From Chara braunii (Eukaryota; Streptophyta; Charophyceae; Charales; Characeae), in contig BFEA01000618.1 in the NCBI GenBank assembly GCA_003427395.1, positions 355,501-377,325 on the forward strand: DNA of 21,825 nt. Reading direction: 5' to 3'. The position numbers and the translations under genes were made by a program. Positions 8,289-16,336 of this stretch are shown here, piece by piece. The notes under the pieces were generated by a model. It worked only from the letters and a program-made list of their open reading frames with translations. It was not told the DNA's origin and did not search any database. How positions within the stretch are numbered: position 1 is the first letter of the stretch; every line of letters starts with the position of its first letter.

Positions 8289-10132
8289 TTGACTTGGACG
8301 CATGTGGTGGCGTTTTGGTGCAAGATTTGTATCCATCGTCTGAAGCCATGCCCAAAGTTCATCTTTTCGAGGCAATTGTCTAAGAACGTCCCGTCCACAT
8401 GATCATAGGCCTTTTCAAAATCGATAAAGATGAGGGCTGCATTCTGGCGTGAGTGTTTCGTGAGTTGGAGGATTTCATGTATTAGCAAAATATTCTCTTG
8501 TATGTTCCTGTTCTGCATGAAACCGGTTTGATCCGGATGAATGATATCCTCCATTACTGGGATCATTCGGTTGGTCAGGGCCTTGGACAACATTTTGTAG
8601 ACAACCGTAAGCAGTGTTATGGGTCGATAATTTCTTATATCCATTTTGTCTCCTTTTTTATACAGGAGAGTCAGTATCCCCTGCCCCACTCTTTCTCTCA
8701 TCTCCCCTGTGAGCCAGACTTCGTTATAGAAGTCCATAATGTCCTGGCTCATGAACTCCCAGATGGCTTCCCAAACCTCTTTGGGGAAGCCGTCTATCCC
8801 GGGGAACTTATCCTCCTTCATTTGTAGGGGGGCGGACCATTGGAGGGCAGACTCCCCGCTCTCGTCTTTGGAGAGCGGGGTTTCTAGTGCTTCCCGTTGT
8901 TCAGTCGCTAATGTCTTGTTAAGTGGTTCCAAGAATTCCTGGACGAGTCGGTTATGATGTGGGGGATCTGACTTGTCAAGGTGTGAGGAGAAGAGCTCCT
9001 TGTAGAAATCGTAGGTTATCTTTGTACAGCGGGTTGTGGATACGGCCGGGTCCGAGTCCCTGGCGTTCGGTTCGTATAGAGCCTCTATCACGGTTTGTTG
9101 GCAGCGTACTCTAGCCAAGCCAAAAAAAAGAGAGTTCATTACTCCTTCCGTGGAGAATTTGGATAGCCTGACCCTTATTTGGGCCCTTTGCCATCTATAT
9201 TGTGCATGTTGAAAAAGTTGGTCTTTTAAATTTCGAATGCGGGTTTGTAGGTCGGTGATCCGCTGATCCTGCCCTTGCGAGTGTGCCAAATTCTGCTCTT
9301 GTTCTGCACTTACGAAGTCTTGCATGATTGTGACTTCCTGGAGGTGTCTCTGAGTGGCTAGATGTTTGGAGTGGTCGTTGCACTTCCTTGCCAAGAAGAA
9401 TAGGCCATTATTGAACCAGTTGATCTGTGATTCATGTTGGGGGCGGTGGTCTCGCCAAAATTCCCAGGCTTGTTGGAGGTATTGCTTGAAGGATTTGGTT
9501 TTGAGTAGAGAGGTATTTAGTTTGTAGTAGCTGGCCCCTCGGTCCGGCCGTTTGCGAAATGTCCAGACCGCCATACACATCCTGTGATCCAGGCCAGGAA
9601 ATGGGCTGGACGGGAGTATTGCCGTCAGTGAGAGCCCACCACCTAATTCTTCTGATGCCAGGATCAAATCGATCCGTGACTTGGACAGCCTGGTGTNGTC
9701 CTTGTTCTGGATGNAGGTNAACGTTNTGTCTTTGGGGTGGCTTCGCCTGAATGTGTCAAAGAGGGATAGGGGGGTGCACAACTCTTTCAGCATACGCTCA
9801 TCCTCCTCTGCGTTGTGGGCAGCGGTTTGGGGGATTTTCCACCTGTCCAGCCACCTGTCGGGCGCCGCGTTAAAATCCCCTACTAGTATTAGGGGGATGT
9901 CCGGGAAGGGGATTGTTGCTATTTTGTTGAAAAAAACTCGTCTTTCGCGGGCCGTGTTTGGGGCGTATATAGATACTATACATACGACTTCTAGTTCCAG
10001 AGCGCCCACTATCATGCACGAGTGGAAATTCGGATTTCGAATTTCGAAACCGCTGTTTCCTGCATTGGGGACGTCCACTTCCAGGGCCCATGAAGCGACG
10101 CCACCATGCACCTCCTGGACCATGAACCCTTG
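8285..10132 (-). pseudogene. LINE ORF2, N-terminal part: endonuclease remnant and RT fingers/palm
   Basis: The frame is open for 612 codons from the ATG at 10123 to TAG 8285-8287. Endonuclease motifs present are SIYAPN (res. 51-56), GDFN (82-85), SRID (149-152) and LDH (178-180, the SDH position of the family). The N-terminal catalytic Asn and the LQET Glu motif are missing, because a stop (TGA 10133-10135) closes the frame just upstream. RT motifs are PGIDGFP (441-447), LLYKKGD and NYRPITLL (486-505), DQTGF (531-535) and the catalytic palm motif IDFEKAYD (567-574, D568). The frame ends abruptly at CVQVN, where the other frame takes over with LERSVRQGDP. Unresolved bases at 9697-9726 affect about four codons near SRID. 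The start Met is only the first ATG after the upstream stop, not a native start. Confidence 0.88.
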
Positions 10133-10206
10133 TCACGGACATCCCGAACTGGAGGCCGGACAAACCCTCTCGCGGCCGTGTGTAATATTATGAAACGGGC
10201 CCCGCC

Positions 10207-10303
10207 CCGAGGATTCGTCCTCGGAGCGCTTCTCCGAGGACCGGTGGAACGACAACTCAAAAAAGTTAAGAAATTCTGAGGATTCGTCCTCGGGGCCCGA
10301 GGA
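10207..10303. repeat. Cluster of strong GC-rich hairpins with TTCG loops
   Basis: CCGAGGATTCGTCCTCGG (10207-10224) is a 7-bp perfect stem around a TTCG loop. It overlaps TCGGAG-CGCTT-CTCCGA (10221-10237). A second TTCG hairpin (10276-10293) contains one G-T pair. It overlaps TCCTCGG-GGC-CCGAGGA (10287-10303), which has a 7-bp perfect stem. GAGGATTCGTCCTCGG occurs twice as a direct repeat 69 bp apart. The cluster lies about 70 bp 5' of the surviving LINE coding sequence. It could be LINE 5' sequence, or a fragment of another element such as a plant LTR with CCGAGGAC-type repeats. I cannot decide between these. Confidence 0.6.
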
Positions 10304-10402
10304 CGCGCCGAGGAGTGTCTAACGAGCCCCTAAGTCAGTTGAAAAATTCCTTGTGTGAGTATGCCCTGAGATAGAGCAAGTTACCCTGCATTCTTTTCTA
10401 TG

Positions 10403-10531
10403 ATGTGAGGGACGCCGGACCCATTTTGATATAATGCAAAAGCAGCCGTCGTATGAACCAGGCCGGAGGCCGGAGTGCCTGGATCATACCACACTGGCTG
10501 CCCTTTCACAAAAAAAAAAAGAAAAAAAAAA
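10403..10531 (+). mobile_element. Possible short A-tailed retroposon in plus orientation
   Basis: The sequence ends in A10-G-A10-G (about 10509-10531) after CTGGCTGCCCTTTCAC, so an insertion in plus sense is plausible. Near its left side it carries GGGACGCCGGACCC, which matches the GGGACGCTGGACCC block of the minus-sense module copies. The rest, including a CCAGGC...GCCTGG stem-loop at about 10460-10485, does not match the other copies. No target-site duplication was found. It may be a related subfamily or an unrelated A-rich site. Confidence 0.35.
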
Positions 10532-10747
10532 GATAGAATCATAGAATGCTTTTTTAAAATTTTTACCCCTTTTGCTTCCTCGTCCTTTCCTTTTTTTTTG
10601 GTTGGCATCTCAGCATGAACGTTTGATTTTCCTTTTTTCGGGTGTTTTTTTTTTGAGGAAACTGCTCCGGAGTCACACTTTTAGTTCAAAATAGGCAGGT
10701 AAAACACGTCATGGCAACATGAACGTCATCGTAGTTCAGATAGGCAA
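10532..10747. other. A/T-homopolymer-rich spacer
   Basis: No gene or repeat is recognisable. The stretch has several T runs (10550s, 10590s, 10644-10653) and stops at the assembly gap. Confidence 0.5.
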
Positions 10748-11632
10748 NNNNNNNNNNNNNNNNNNNNNNNNNNNNNNNNNNNNNNNNNNNNNNNNNNNNN
10801 NNNNNNNNNNNNNNNNNNNNNNNNNNNNNNNNNNNNNNNNNNNNNNNNNNNNNNNNNNNNNNNNNNNNNNNNNNNNNNNNNNNNNNNNNNNNNNNNNNNN
10901 NNNNNNNNNNNNNNNNNNNNNNNNNNNNNNNNNNNNNNNNNNNNNNNNNNNNNNNNNNNNNNNNNNNNNNNNNNNNNNNNNNNNNNNNNNNNNNNNNNNN
11001 NNNNNNNNNNNNNNNNNNNNNNNNNNNNNNNNNNNNNNNNNNNNNNNNNNNNNNNNNNNNNNNNNNNNNNNNNNNNNNNNNNNNNNNNNNNNNNNNNNNN
11101 NNNNNNNNNNNNNNNNNNNNNNNNNNNNNNNNNNNNNNNNNNNNNNNNNNNNNNNNNNNNNNNNNNNNNNNNNNNNNNNNNNNNNNNNNNNNNNNNNNNN
11201 NNNNNNNNNNNNNNNNNNNNNNNNNNNNNNNNNNNNNNNNNNNNNNNNNNNNNNNNNNNNNNNNNNNNNNNNNNNNNNNNNNNNNNNNNNNNNNNNNNNN
11301 NNNNNNNNNNNNNNNNNNNNNNNNNNNNNNNNNNNNNNNNNNNNNNNNNNNNNNNNNNNNNNNNNNNNNNNNNNNNNNNNNNNNNNNNNNNNNNNNNNNN
11401 NNNNNNNNNNNNNNNNNNNNNNNNNNNNNNNNNNNNNNNNNNNNNNNNNNNNNNNNNNNNNNNNNNNNNNNNNNNNNNNNNNNNNNNNNNNNNNNNNNNN
11501 NNNNNNNNNNNNNNNNNNNNNNNNNNNNNNNNNNNNNNNNNNNNNNNNNNNNNNNNNNNNNNNNNNNNNNNNNNNNNNNNNNNNNNNNNNNNNNNNNNNN
11601 NNNNNNNNNNNNNNNNNNNNNNNNNNNNNNNN
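10748..11632. other. Assembly gap (885 N)
   Basis: The bases are all N. The right side resumes in a T run (11633-11640), so the gap probably lies in or beside a homopolymer-rich repeat. Nothing can be said about its content. Confidence 0.98.
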
Positions 11633-11920
11633 TTTTTTTTTGTGGTTGCTTACAGGACCCACCCCTACCTACCTCACCTTTCAGTCTTCCTTAGCGTAAC
11701 CTCTGCTTCCTCATCTACGGGGGCACTTGTTTGGCCCTCTCGGGTTTACGGGACAGCGGTTGCAGACACCAGCGCTAGGCCATGACAAACCTCTCCCAGC
11801 CCTAATTGAAGCACTATCGAGCGAGCCTTGTCGCACGGGCACTTCGGTCGCCAAGCATGATCGCTCGTTGTCCTTTTTTCCTATGAGCACTTCATTATGT
11901 CTGCCTGACTCTGCCACTAG
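11633..11920. other. No recognisable feature
   Basis: Mixed-composition DNA between the gap and the next module copy. There is a weak dyad (CGAGCGAG at 11819 and CGCTCG at 11862), but no convincing RNA gene or coding frame. Confidence 0.45.
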
Positions 11921-12050
11921 CTTTTTTTTGGAACATCTTCGGGGGGGTGCCACCAAGGGGGTGATATAAGCATCCTTCTGTGGTACCGTTGGCTCCATTC
12001 TATTGGTGGGGAGCTGAACCTGCTGGAAACCGGGCCCAGCGTCCCTTGTT
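11921..12050 (-). repeat. Dispersed retroposed module with short A tail
   Basis: Plus strand: T8 (11922-11929), about 65 nt of extra sequence, then GGCTCCATTCTATTGGTGGG, GAGCTGAACCT, GCTGGAAACCGGGCCCAGC and GTCCC. It is the same block as at 5251-5302 and 14167-14220, in the same orientation. One stem base has changed (TCCAGC to CCCAGC). CTCTGCCAC occurs at 11909 and again at 12077 and might be a target-site duplication, but it is only 9 bp long and not flush with the T run. Confidence 0.55.
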
Positions 12051-12214
12051 CAGAAGGTACCTTACTGAGTCAATCTCTCTGCCACCAACTTCGTGTGATA
12101 ACTGCTCTGGCTGCCAACCCCCGAAATGCAGCCGCGTTGGTGAGAAAAATGCTGGGAAGCGCAGTGGTGGTTTAATGATGTCTCCATTCTATGTGGGGAG
12201 AAACACTACTGCCA

Positions 12215-12309
12215 ATCGGGGCGGATTAATGCCATAAGCTGGGGCCCACATTTGATCAATACGTTCGGCGCAAGCATGCTACGAATAAGTATTTTGCCTT
12301 CCTCCACTA
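12215..12309 (+). repeat. 95-bp direct repeat, copy 1
   Basis: Starts ATCGGGGCGGATTAATGCC and ends CTTCCTCCACTAG. It is about 93 percent identical by eye to 12370-12464, without indels. The two copies are 155 bp apart start to start. Confidence 0.8.
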
Positions 12310-12369
12310 GGTTTATTTGCGCATAAGGTGAGGAGGGAGGTGGGAGAATGTTCTCTGGTTTATCCCCTT

Positions 12370-12464
12370 ATCGGGGCAAATTAATGCCATAAACTGGGGC
12401 CCACATTTGATCAATATGTTCGGCGAAAGCATGCTAGGAATAAGTGTTTTGCCTTCCTCCACTG
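12370..12464 (+). repeat. 95-bp direct repeat, copy 2
   Basis: Second copy of 12215-12309. Both contain GGGGCCCACATTTGATCAAT and a central GCATGC. The spacer between them is 60 bp. It could be two short terminal repeats around a tiny interior, or a simple tandem duplication with a unique spacer. I see no primer-binding site or coding sequence. Confidence 0.8.
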
Positions 12465-12891
12465 ATTTACCCCCTTTTTTTTTTTCTTCATCCGGTTTTA
12501 AGCCTGGTCCGCTGCAGTTAGGCCCTTGACTTTTTAGTTCGCAAGCAATGGTTCCGGGTTCTGATGTAAATGTCTACATACGAAAGTTGTCTCGCAGGAG
12601 CAGTGCCTTTGCTCTCCTGGCCTCAACAGGAGTGCTCATATGGATCTTTGGCACTGGGCCCCTCTTTCCAATCAGCCCCAACACATCGTGTTTTTATTTT
12701 GGGGTAAGTACGTTCATGTGACCTTTGAGTATCGCATCGGCAAAAAAAACATGCGTCGGAAAAGAAAACCGTGCCGAGTTTGAAAAGGCAACAGAATTAC
12801 CGACGGCGGTGATATGAGACCGGATGTCATATTTACAGGGGTCGGCCGTGGTGTCAGAGGGGAAAAAACAAACAGGGGTAACTTCAGTAGA
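12465..12891. other. No recognisable feature
   Basis: A T12 run sits near 12475-12486. A stem-loop CAGGAG...CTCCTG lies at about 12596-12620. No coding frame or RNA gene can be supported. Confidence 0.45.
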
Positions 12892-13052
12892 GTCACAAAA
12901 ACGAGTTATAATTGCACTATGGGGCAAGATACAGTTTGCAATTGCACTTCGGGCACCCTACCTGGCCAGAAAGCTGGGTTGTATGCATTGCCCGAACTGC
13001 ACTTTGAAACTGTATCTTGGCCCATAGTGCAATTATAACTCATTTTTGTGAC
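12892..13052. repeat. Foldback (inverted-repeat) element, 64-bp arms and 33-bp loop
   Basis: Left arm 12892-12955 begins GTCACAAAAACGAGTTATAA. The reverse complement of right arm 12989-13052 begins GTCACAAAAATGAGTTATAA. The arms match without indels at about 90 percent identity, with 6-7 mismatches, mostly near the loop side. Weaker symmetry continues outward about 20 bp (GGGGTAACTT on the left; AAACTACG before CCCC on the right), so the element may extend to about 12875-13073. It has no coding capacity. The structure fits a MITE or foldback transposon, or a hairpin precursor locus. No obvious flanking target duplication was found. Confidence 0.8.
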
Positions 13053-13073
13053 TCCCACGTAGTTTCCCCATGC

Positions 13074-13293
13074 CCAACGGATATTTTTGGACCGAAAAGT
13101 GCTCATTTCGAGTTGGCACGTGGTTTCTTTGCGGCCGAGAATTTTGTTTGCTCTTAGGTGTTTCGAAACATGCCGCGTCCGCTGTTATTTCTTTCATTTT
13201 TTCTACGAACAAAACATCAGCGAGGGGCTGACTGTTGGAGGTGGTATACGCGTCCTCCAAAGCCTCCAATAGTAGGCATCCCAAATTCAGATG
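13074..13293. other. No recognisable feature
   Basis: Unique-looking sequence between the foldback and the next module copy. No supported frame. Confidence 0.4.
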
Positions 13294-13432
13294 GCTCCAA
13301 TCTATTGGTGGGCACCTACACCACCTGGAAGTTGAGTCCAGCATCCCTATTACAAGAACCAGCACGACGTCCAACTTTCCGTCGATACTGGTAGGGTGAT
13401 GGTCCTGAGTGCTGGTCACACTGAGGTCCTCT
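13294..13432 (-). repeat. Dispersed module joined to a gag-like 5' fragment
   Basis: Plus strand: GGCTCCAATCTATTGGTGGG, CACCTACACCAC, stem CTGGA, loop AGTTGAG, stem TCCAG, then CATCCCTATTACAAG. This is the diverged module in minus sense. Immediately 5' of it in that sense (about 13360-13430) lies sequence homologous to 1624-1690, including CAGTGTGACCA and CATCACCCTACCA. There is no A tail on the left side. This copy suggests that the module and the gag-like start can belong to one element, with the interior deleted. Confidence 0.5.
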
Positions 13433-13604
13433 CTGGCCACCCTCGGCCGGCAATCCCCCCTCCTCCTCCTCAACCCCCCCCTGGGTCTCCCTCACCACAT
13501 CCGTCCCAGGACATCATCAGTGACTGTGACTCAGGTCAAAAAAAGAAACAGGAATCTCCCCATGGGAGAGGGGGACGGAACGAGTCAGGATGATGGACAC
13601 TGGC

Positions 13605-13907
13605 AAGAAGGTGACCAAAGACGAAGGAACCCTGGCTTCAAGACAGACAAATTTAAAGATGATAGCTGGGGCAGGGGCAGCAAATGGTTCTAGCAGCCAC
13701 AATATGTCACGGCCCAAGTGGGTCCCGTACTACAAATGCTCCAAACACAAGACTCCAAGAAGGTGACAAGCGACGAATGGAACCCTGGCTTCAAGACAGA
13801 CAAAGGACAAAGGTTCCGGCAGGGGTAGGAAATGGTTACAGCAGCCACAACATGTCATGACCCAAGTGGGTCCAACACTACAAATGCTCCAATACACAAG
13901 ACCCCAA
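13605..13907 (+). repeat. Two-copy tandem duplication, period 153 bp
   Basis: AACCCTGGCTTCAAGACAGA occurs at 13628 and 13781. AGCAGCCACAA, CCCAAGTGGGTCC and ACTACAAATGCTCCAA also recur with the same offset. Copy 1 carries a few extra bases (AATTTAAAGATGATAGCTGG) where copy 2 has GGACAAAGGTTCC. The CCCAAGTGGG string is a short dyad. No coding frame is conserved convincingly. Confidence 0.8.
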
Positions 13908-14125
13908 CGTAGGAACAGAAAAGGACTCTTGTTTAGGAGAGTGGAGAGATCTGTCTCCAAATCCCTCAGGAGTACATATGAGATTTGTGTATACTACCAC
14001 TAAATTTAGACTCAATGTAGGCTGTTAGGTAGGCAAATCAATCAAGCAACACCATAACCTCCACCTCCCTAACTCTAGAACGTGGTAGTTGAGCACTGCA
14101 GATATCTACCATCACAACTACATGT

Positions 14126-14126
<1 letters not shown>
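13908..14126. other. No recognisable feature
   Basis: Unremarkable sequence up to the T run at 14127. Confidence 0.4.
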
Positions 14127-14158
<32 letters not shown>

Positions 14159-14220
14159 CCTTTAAGCTCCATCTATTGGTGGGGAGCAGCACCTGCTGGA
14201 AACCGGGTCCAGCGTCCCAT
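14127..14220 (-). mobile_element. Best-preserved dispersed module with 28-nt A tail
   Basis: Plus strand: T28 (14127-14154), AAAGCCTTTAA, then GCTCCATCTATTGGTGGGGA, GCAGCACCT, stem GCTGGA (14195-14200), loop AACCGGG, stem TCCAGC (14208-14213), and GTCCCAT. In transcript sense the order is hairpin, CCCCACCAATAGATGGAGC, short linker, poly(A). The stem and loop are identical to the 5.2-kb copy. I did not find a target-site duplication. The 5' boundary is uncertain because a second partial copy follows at 14250. Confidence 0.65.
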
Positions 14221-14249
14221 AGATACAACCATTTTCTCACAAATTGCCA

Positions 14250-14283
14250 CAAACTGGGAACCGGGCCGAGCGTCCCATAACGA
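14250..14283 (-). repeat. Partial second copy of the module, next to the first
   Basis: AACTGGGAACCGGGCCGAGC followed by GTCCCATAACG repeats the hairpin half and CCCAT end of the block at 14195-14220, about 57 bp further on, with several substitutions. It may be a nested insertion or the 5' part of one longer element. Confidence 0.4.
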
Positions 14284-14384
14284 GTACGTTCAGAAAACTC
14301 GTCAGAAAATTTCGTGAAAATGAGACTAGGAACCTACTAGAAAATCCAATTAGCCTAAGAATGGAATTTTGAAAATTAAGATAC

Positions 14385-16107
14385 CTGGGCCATTACCCGG
14401 CTTTGGCTCAGAGAAATTGGAGCTGCTTTTTTTGGCTAAGAAGTGTTGATCTACTCAGAAAATTACTGTAGAAAACTTCATAAAGAGGCAAAATTTCAAG
14501 AAAAACAACTCAGAGACCCCCCAACGGTTTCTGACGATTTCTGAAAGGAGTAGAAGAAAAACTTTAGAACTACCCTCCCGTTCTCTCCCCAACACAGAGG
14601 GGAAAGGAGAAGACAGCACCTCTCCGCTGTGAAGAGAATTAGCATTGCCCTCNATCTTTCCAAAATCCNTCGCCCTNCTGTCCTTGAGCTGCCCCCGTCG
14701 AGAGGAGCCCCCTTCTCCTCAGTGACCCCAANTCAGGACAAGCCCCCTAACAGACCACCGCTCCCTAAAGAACAAACAGTTCCCACCAAAAGCCTGTTCC
14801 TGCAGAACAACGGTCCCCCAACCCCCCTTCCAACCTTCTCCATGTTGGAAAAGACCCCCAAGGGCAACCCTAAAACCACNTCATCCCTCCNCGGTGACCC
14901 CTTCTCTCCACGACGAAGAGGGGAAAAGAGAGGGTAGCACCTCTCCATCGTGCAGAGAAACAAATTTGCCCTACCTTCTAATCAGAAAAAACCTTCCCTC
15001 TTGTCCAAGAGCTGCCCCCGTCAAGGGACGACCCGTTCCCCTTATTGACCCCAGCTCAGGACAAGCCCCCTAGCGAACCACCACTCCCTCAAGAACGAGC
15101 AGTTCCCACCAAAAGCCAGTCCCCGCAGAATAGTGGTTCCCCCAACCTCCATCCCAACCCTCTCCATATGGGACGGTCCCCTAAGGAAAAAACTGAAAAC
15201 CACCTCCCGTTACCAAACGAGAATTTAGACTCATCTACTCCCCTGCATGCTCATTTTGAGCCGAAATTGAGAAATGAAATAAGAAATTCAAATCGAAATT
15301 TCAGAAAATCCATCTAAATTCTTTCCAAAAAGAAAAACGATTGAGATGCCGGGGCCATTACCCGGCTTTGGCTATAAAACGACTTCTGACGACTTCTGAA
15401 AGGAGTAGAAGAAAAAACTTTGGAACTACCCTCCCGTTCTCTCCACAACACAGAGGGGAAAGGAGAAGACAACACCTCTCCGTTGCGAAGAGAATAACAT
15501 TGCCCTCGTTCTTACCAAAATCCTCCGCCCTCCTATCCTTAAGCTGCAGCCGTCGAGAGGAGCCCCCTTCTCCTCAATGACCCCAACTCAGGACAAGCAC
15601 CCTAACAGACCATCGCTCCCTAAAGACCAAGCAGTTCGGACCAAAAGCCTGTCCCTGCAGAACGACGGTCCCCCAACCCCTCTTCCAACCTTCTCCATGT
15701 TGGAAAAGTCCCCCAAGGACAACCCTAACGCAGTAACCCCTTCTCTCCACGACGAAGAGGGGAAAAGAGAGGACAGCACCTCTCCATCGCGCAGAGAAAC
15801 AAATTTGCCCTAACTACTAATCAGAAAAAAACTTCCCTCTTGTCCATGAGCTGCCCCCGTCAAGGGGTGACCCATTCCCCTTATTGACCCCAGCTCAGGG
15901 CAAGTCCCATAGCGAACCACCACTCCCTCAAGAAAGAGCAGTTCCCACCAAAAGCCAGTCCCCGCAGAATAGTGGTTCCCCCAGCCTCCATCCCAACCCT
16001 CTCCATATGGGACGGTCTCCTAAGGGCAAACCTGAAAAACCACCACCCCTTCCAAAACGAGAAATTAGAATCATCTACTCCATGCATGCTCAATTTGAAC
16101 CGAAGTT
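14385..16107 (+). repeat. Four-monomer tandem repeat (two dimers, 840-960 bp offset)
   Basis: The block with CCATTACCCGGCTTTGGCT at 14392 recurs at 15355. The GAGCTGCCCCCGTC block occurs four times: 14686, 15009, 15541 (as AAGCTGCAGCCGTC) and 15848. Spacing is 323, 532 and 307 bp. Monomers 1 and 3, and monomers 2 and 4, are the closest pairs, so a dimer formed first and was then duplicated. Copy 2 lacks about 108 bp after the CCATTACCCGG block. A third, partial copy of the trailing segment (TCTAATTCTTTCCAAA) lies at 16202. All four monomers keep an open frame of about 47 codons starting near GACCCCA-CTCAG, but the stretch is C/A-rich and stops are rare there anyway. Confidence 0.85.
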
Positions 16108-16336
16108 TTAAGAAAAAAATTCCTCCAGATTATTACACAGAAACAAGAAAGTCAAAACCAAGACCCACCTCTTGGACTTCCAATCGAAAATTCAAAAATC
16201 ACTCTAATTCTTTCCAAAGACATGTGTATTTAAGGGAACCATTCGGATTTAGGCTTAGGTATCCAAAAAATTTTCCGAAACAGAATCTCAAAATCAAGAA
16301 AATAAAACAAGACCGTACGATCAATGATAAGAAAAG
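16108..16336. other. A-rich junction between repeat families
   Basis: Contains a degraded trailing piece of the preceding repeat (about 16178-16218) and A-rich sequence with no recognised gene. It ends where the 101-bp satellite begins. Confidence 0.5.

Larger units (their letters stand above)
5814..10132 (-). mobile_element. Decayed LINE (non-LTR retrotransposon), 5'-truncated or 5'-degraded
   Basis: Domain order on the minus strand is apurinic-type endonuclease (partial), reverse transcriptase, connector, and C-terminal CCHC zinc knuckle (zf-RVT type). This is the ORF2 layout of L1-like elements common in green plants. The coding sequence is split into two frames by a small deletion at about 8285-8300 and interrupted by four in-frame stops: TAA 8097-8099, TGA 7755-7757, TAG 7653-7655, TGA 6921-6923. 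The endonuclease lacks its first 65-70 residues, and in its frame a stop lies at 10133-10135, so the 5' end is lost or scrambled there. No ORF1 (gag-like, RNA-binding) is found upstream. It cannot make a working protein and is a fossil. Confidence 0.9.

Noticed and set aside
5155-10740. Target-site duplication around the whole LINE (GTCGTCATC-like strings)
   Set aside because: Only short, imperfect matches were found, and the 5' end of the element is not defined.
10719-11699. Long open frames on both strands across the gap
   Set aside because: They consist almost entirely of N and contain no readable codons.
11909-12085. CTCTGCCAC at both ends of the 11.9-kb module copy as a target-site duplication
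   Set aside because: Only 9 bp, not adjacent to the T run, and within chance expectation over this distance.
14629-14937. Pro-rich frames in the four-monomer repeat as real small proteins
   Set aside because: They start at different codons in each monomer, are C/A-rich, and lack motifs. Composition alone can explain them.
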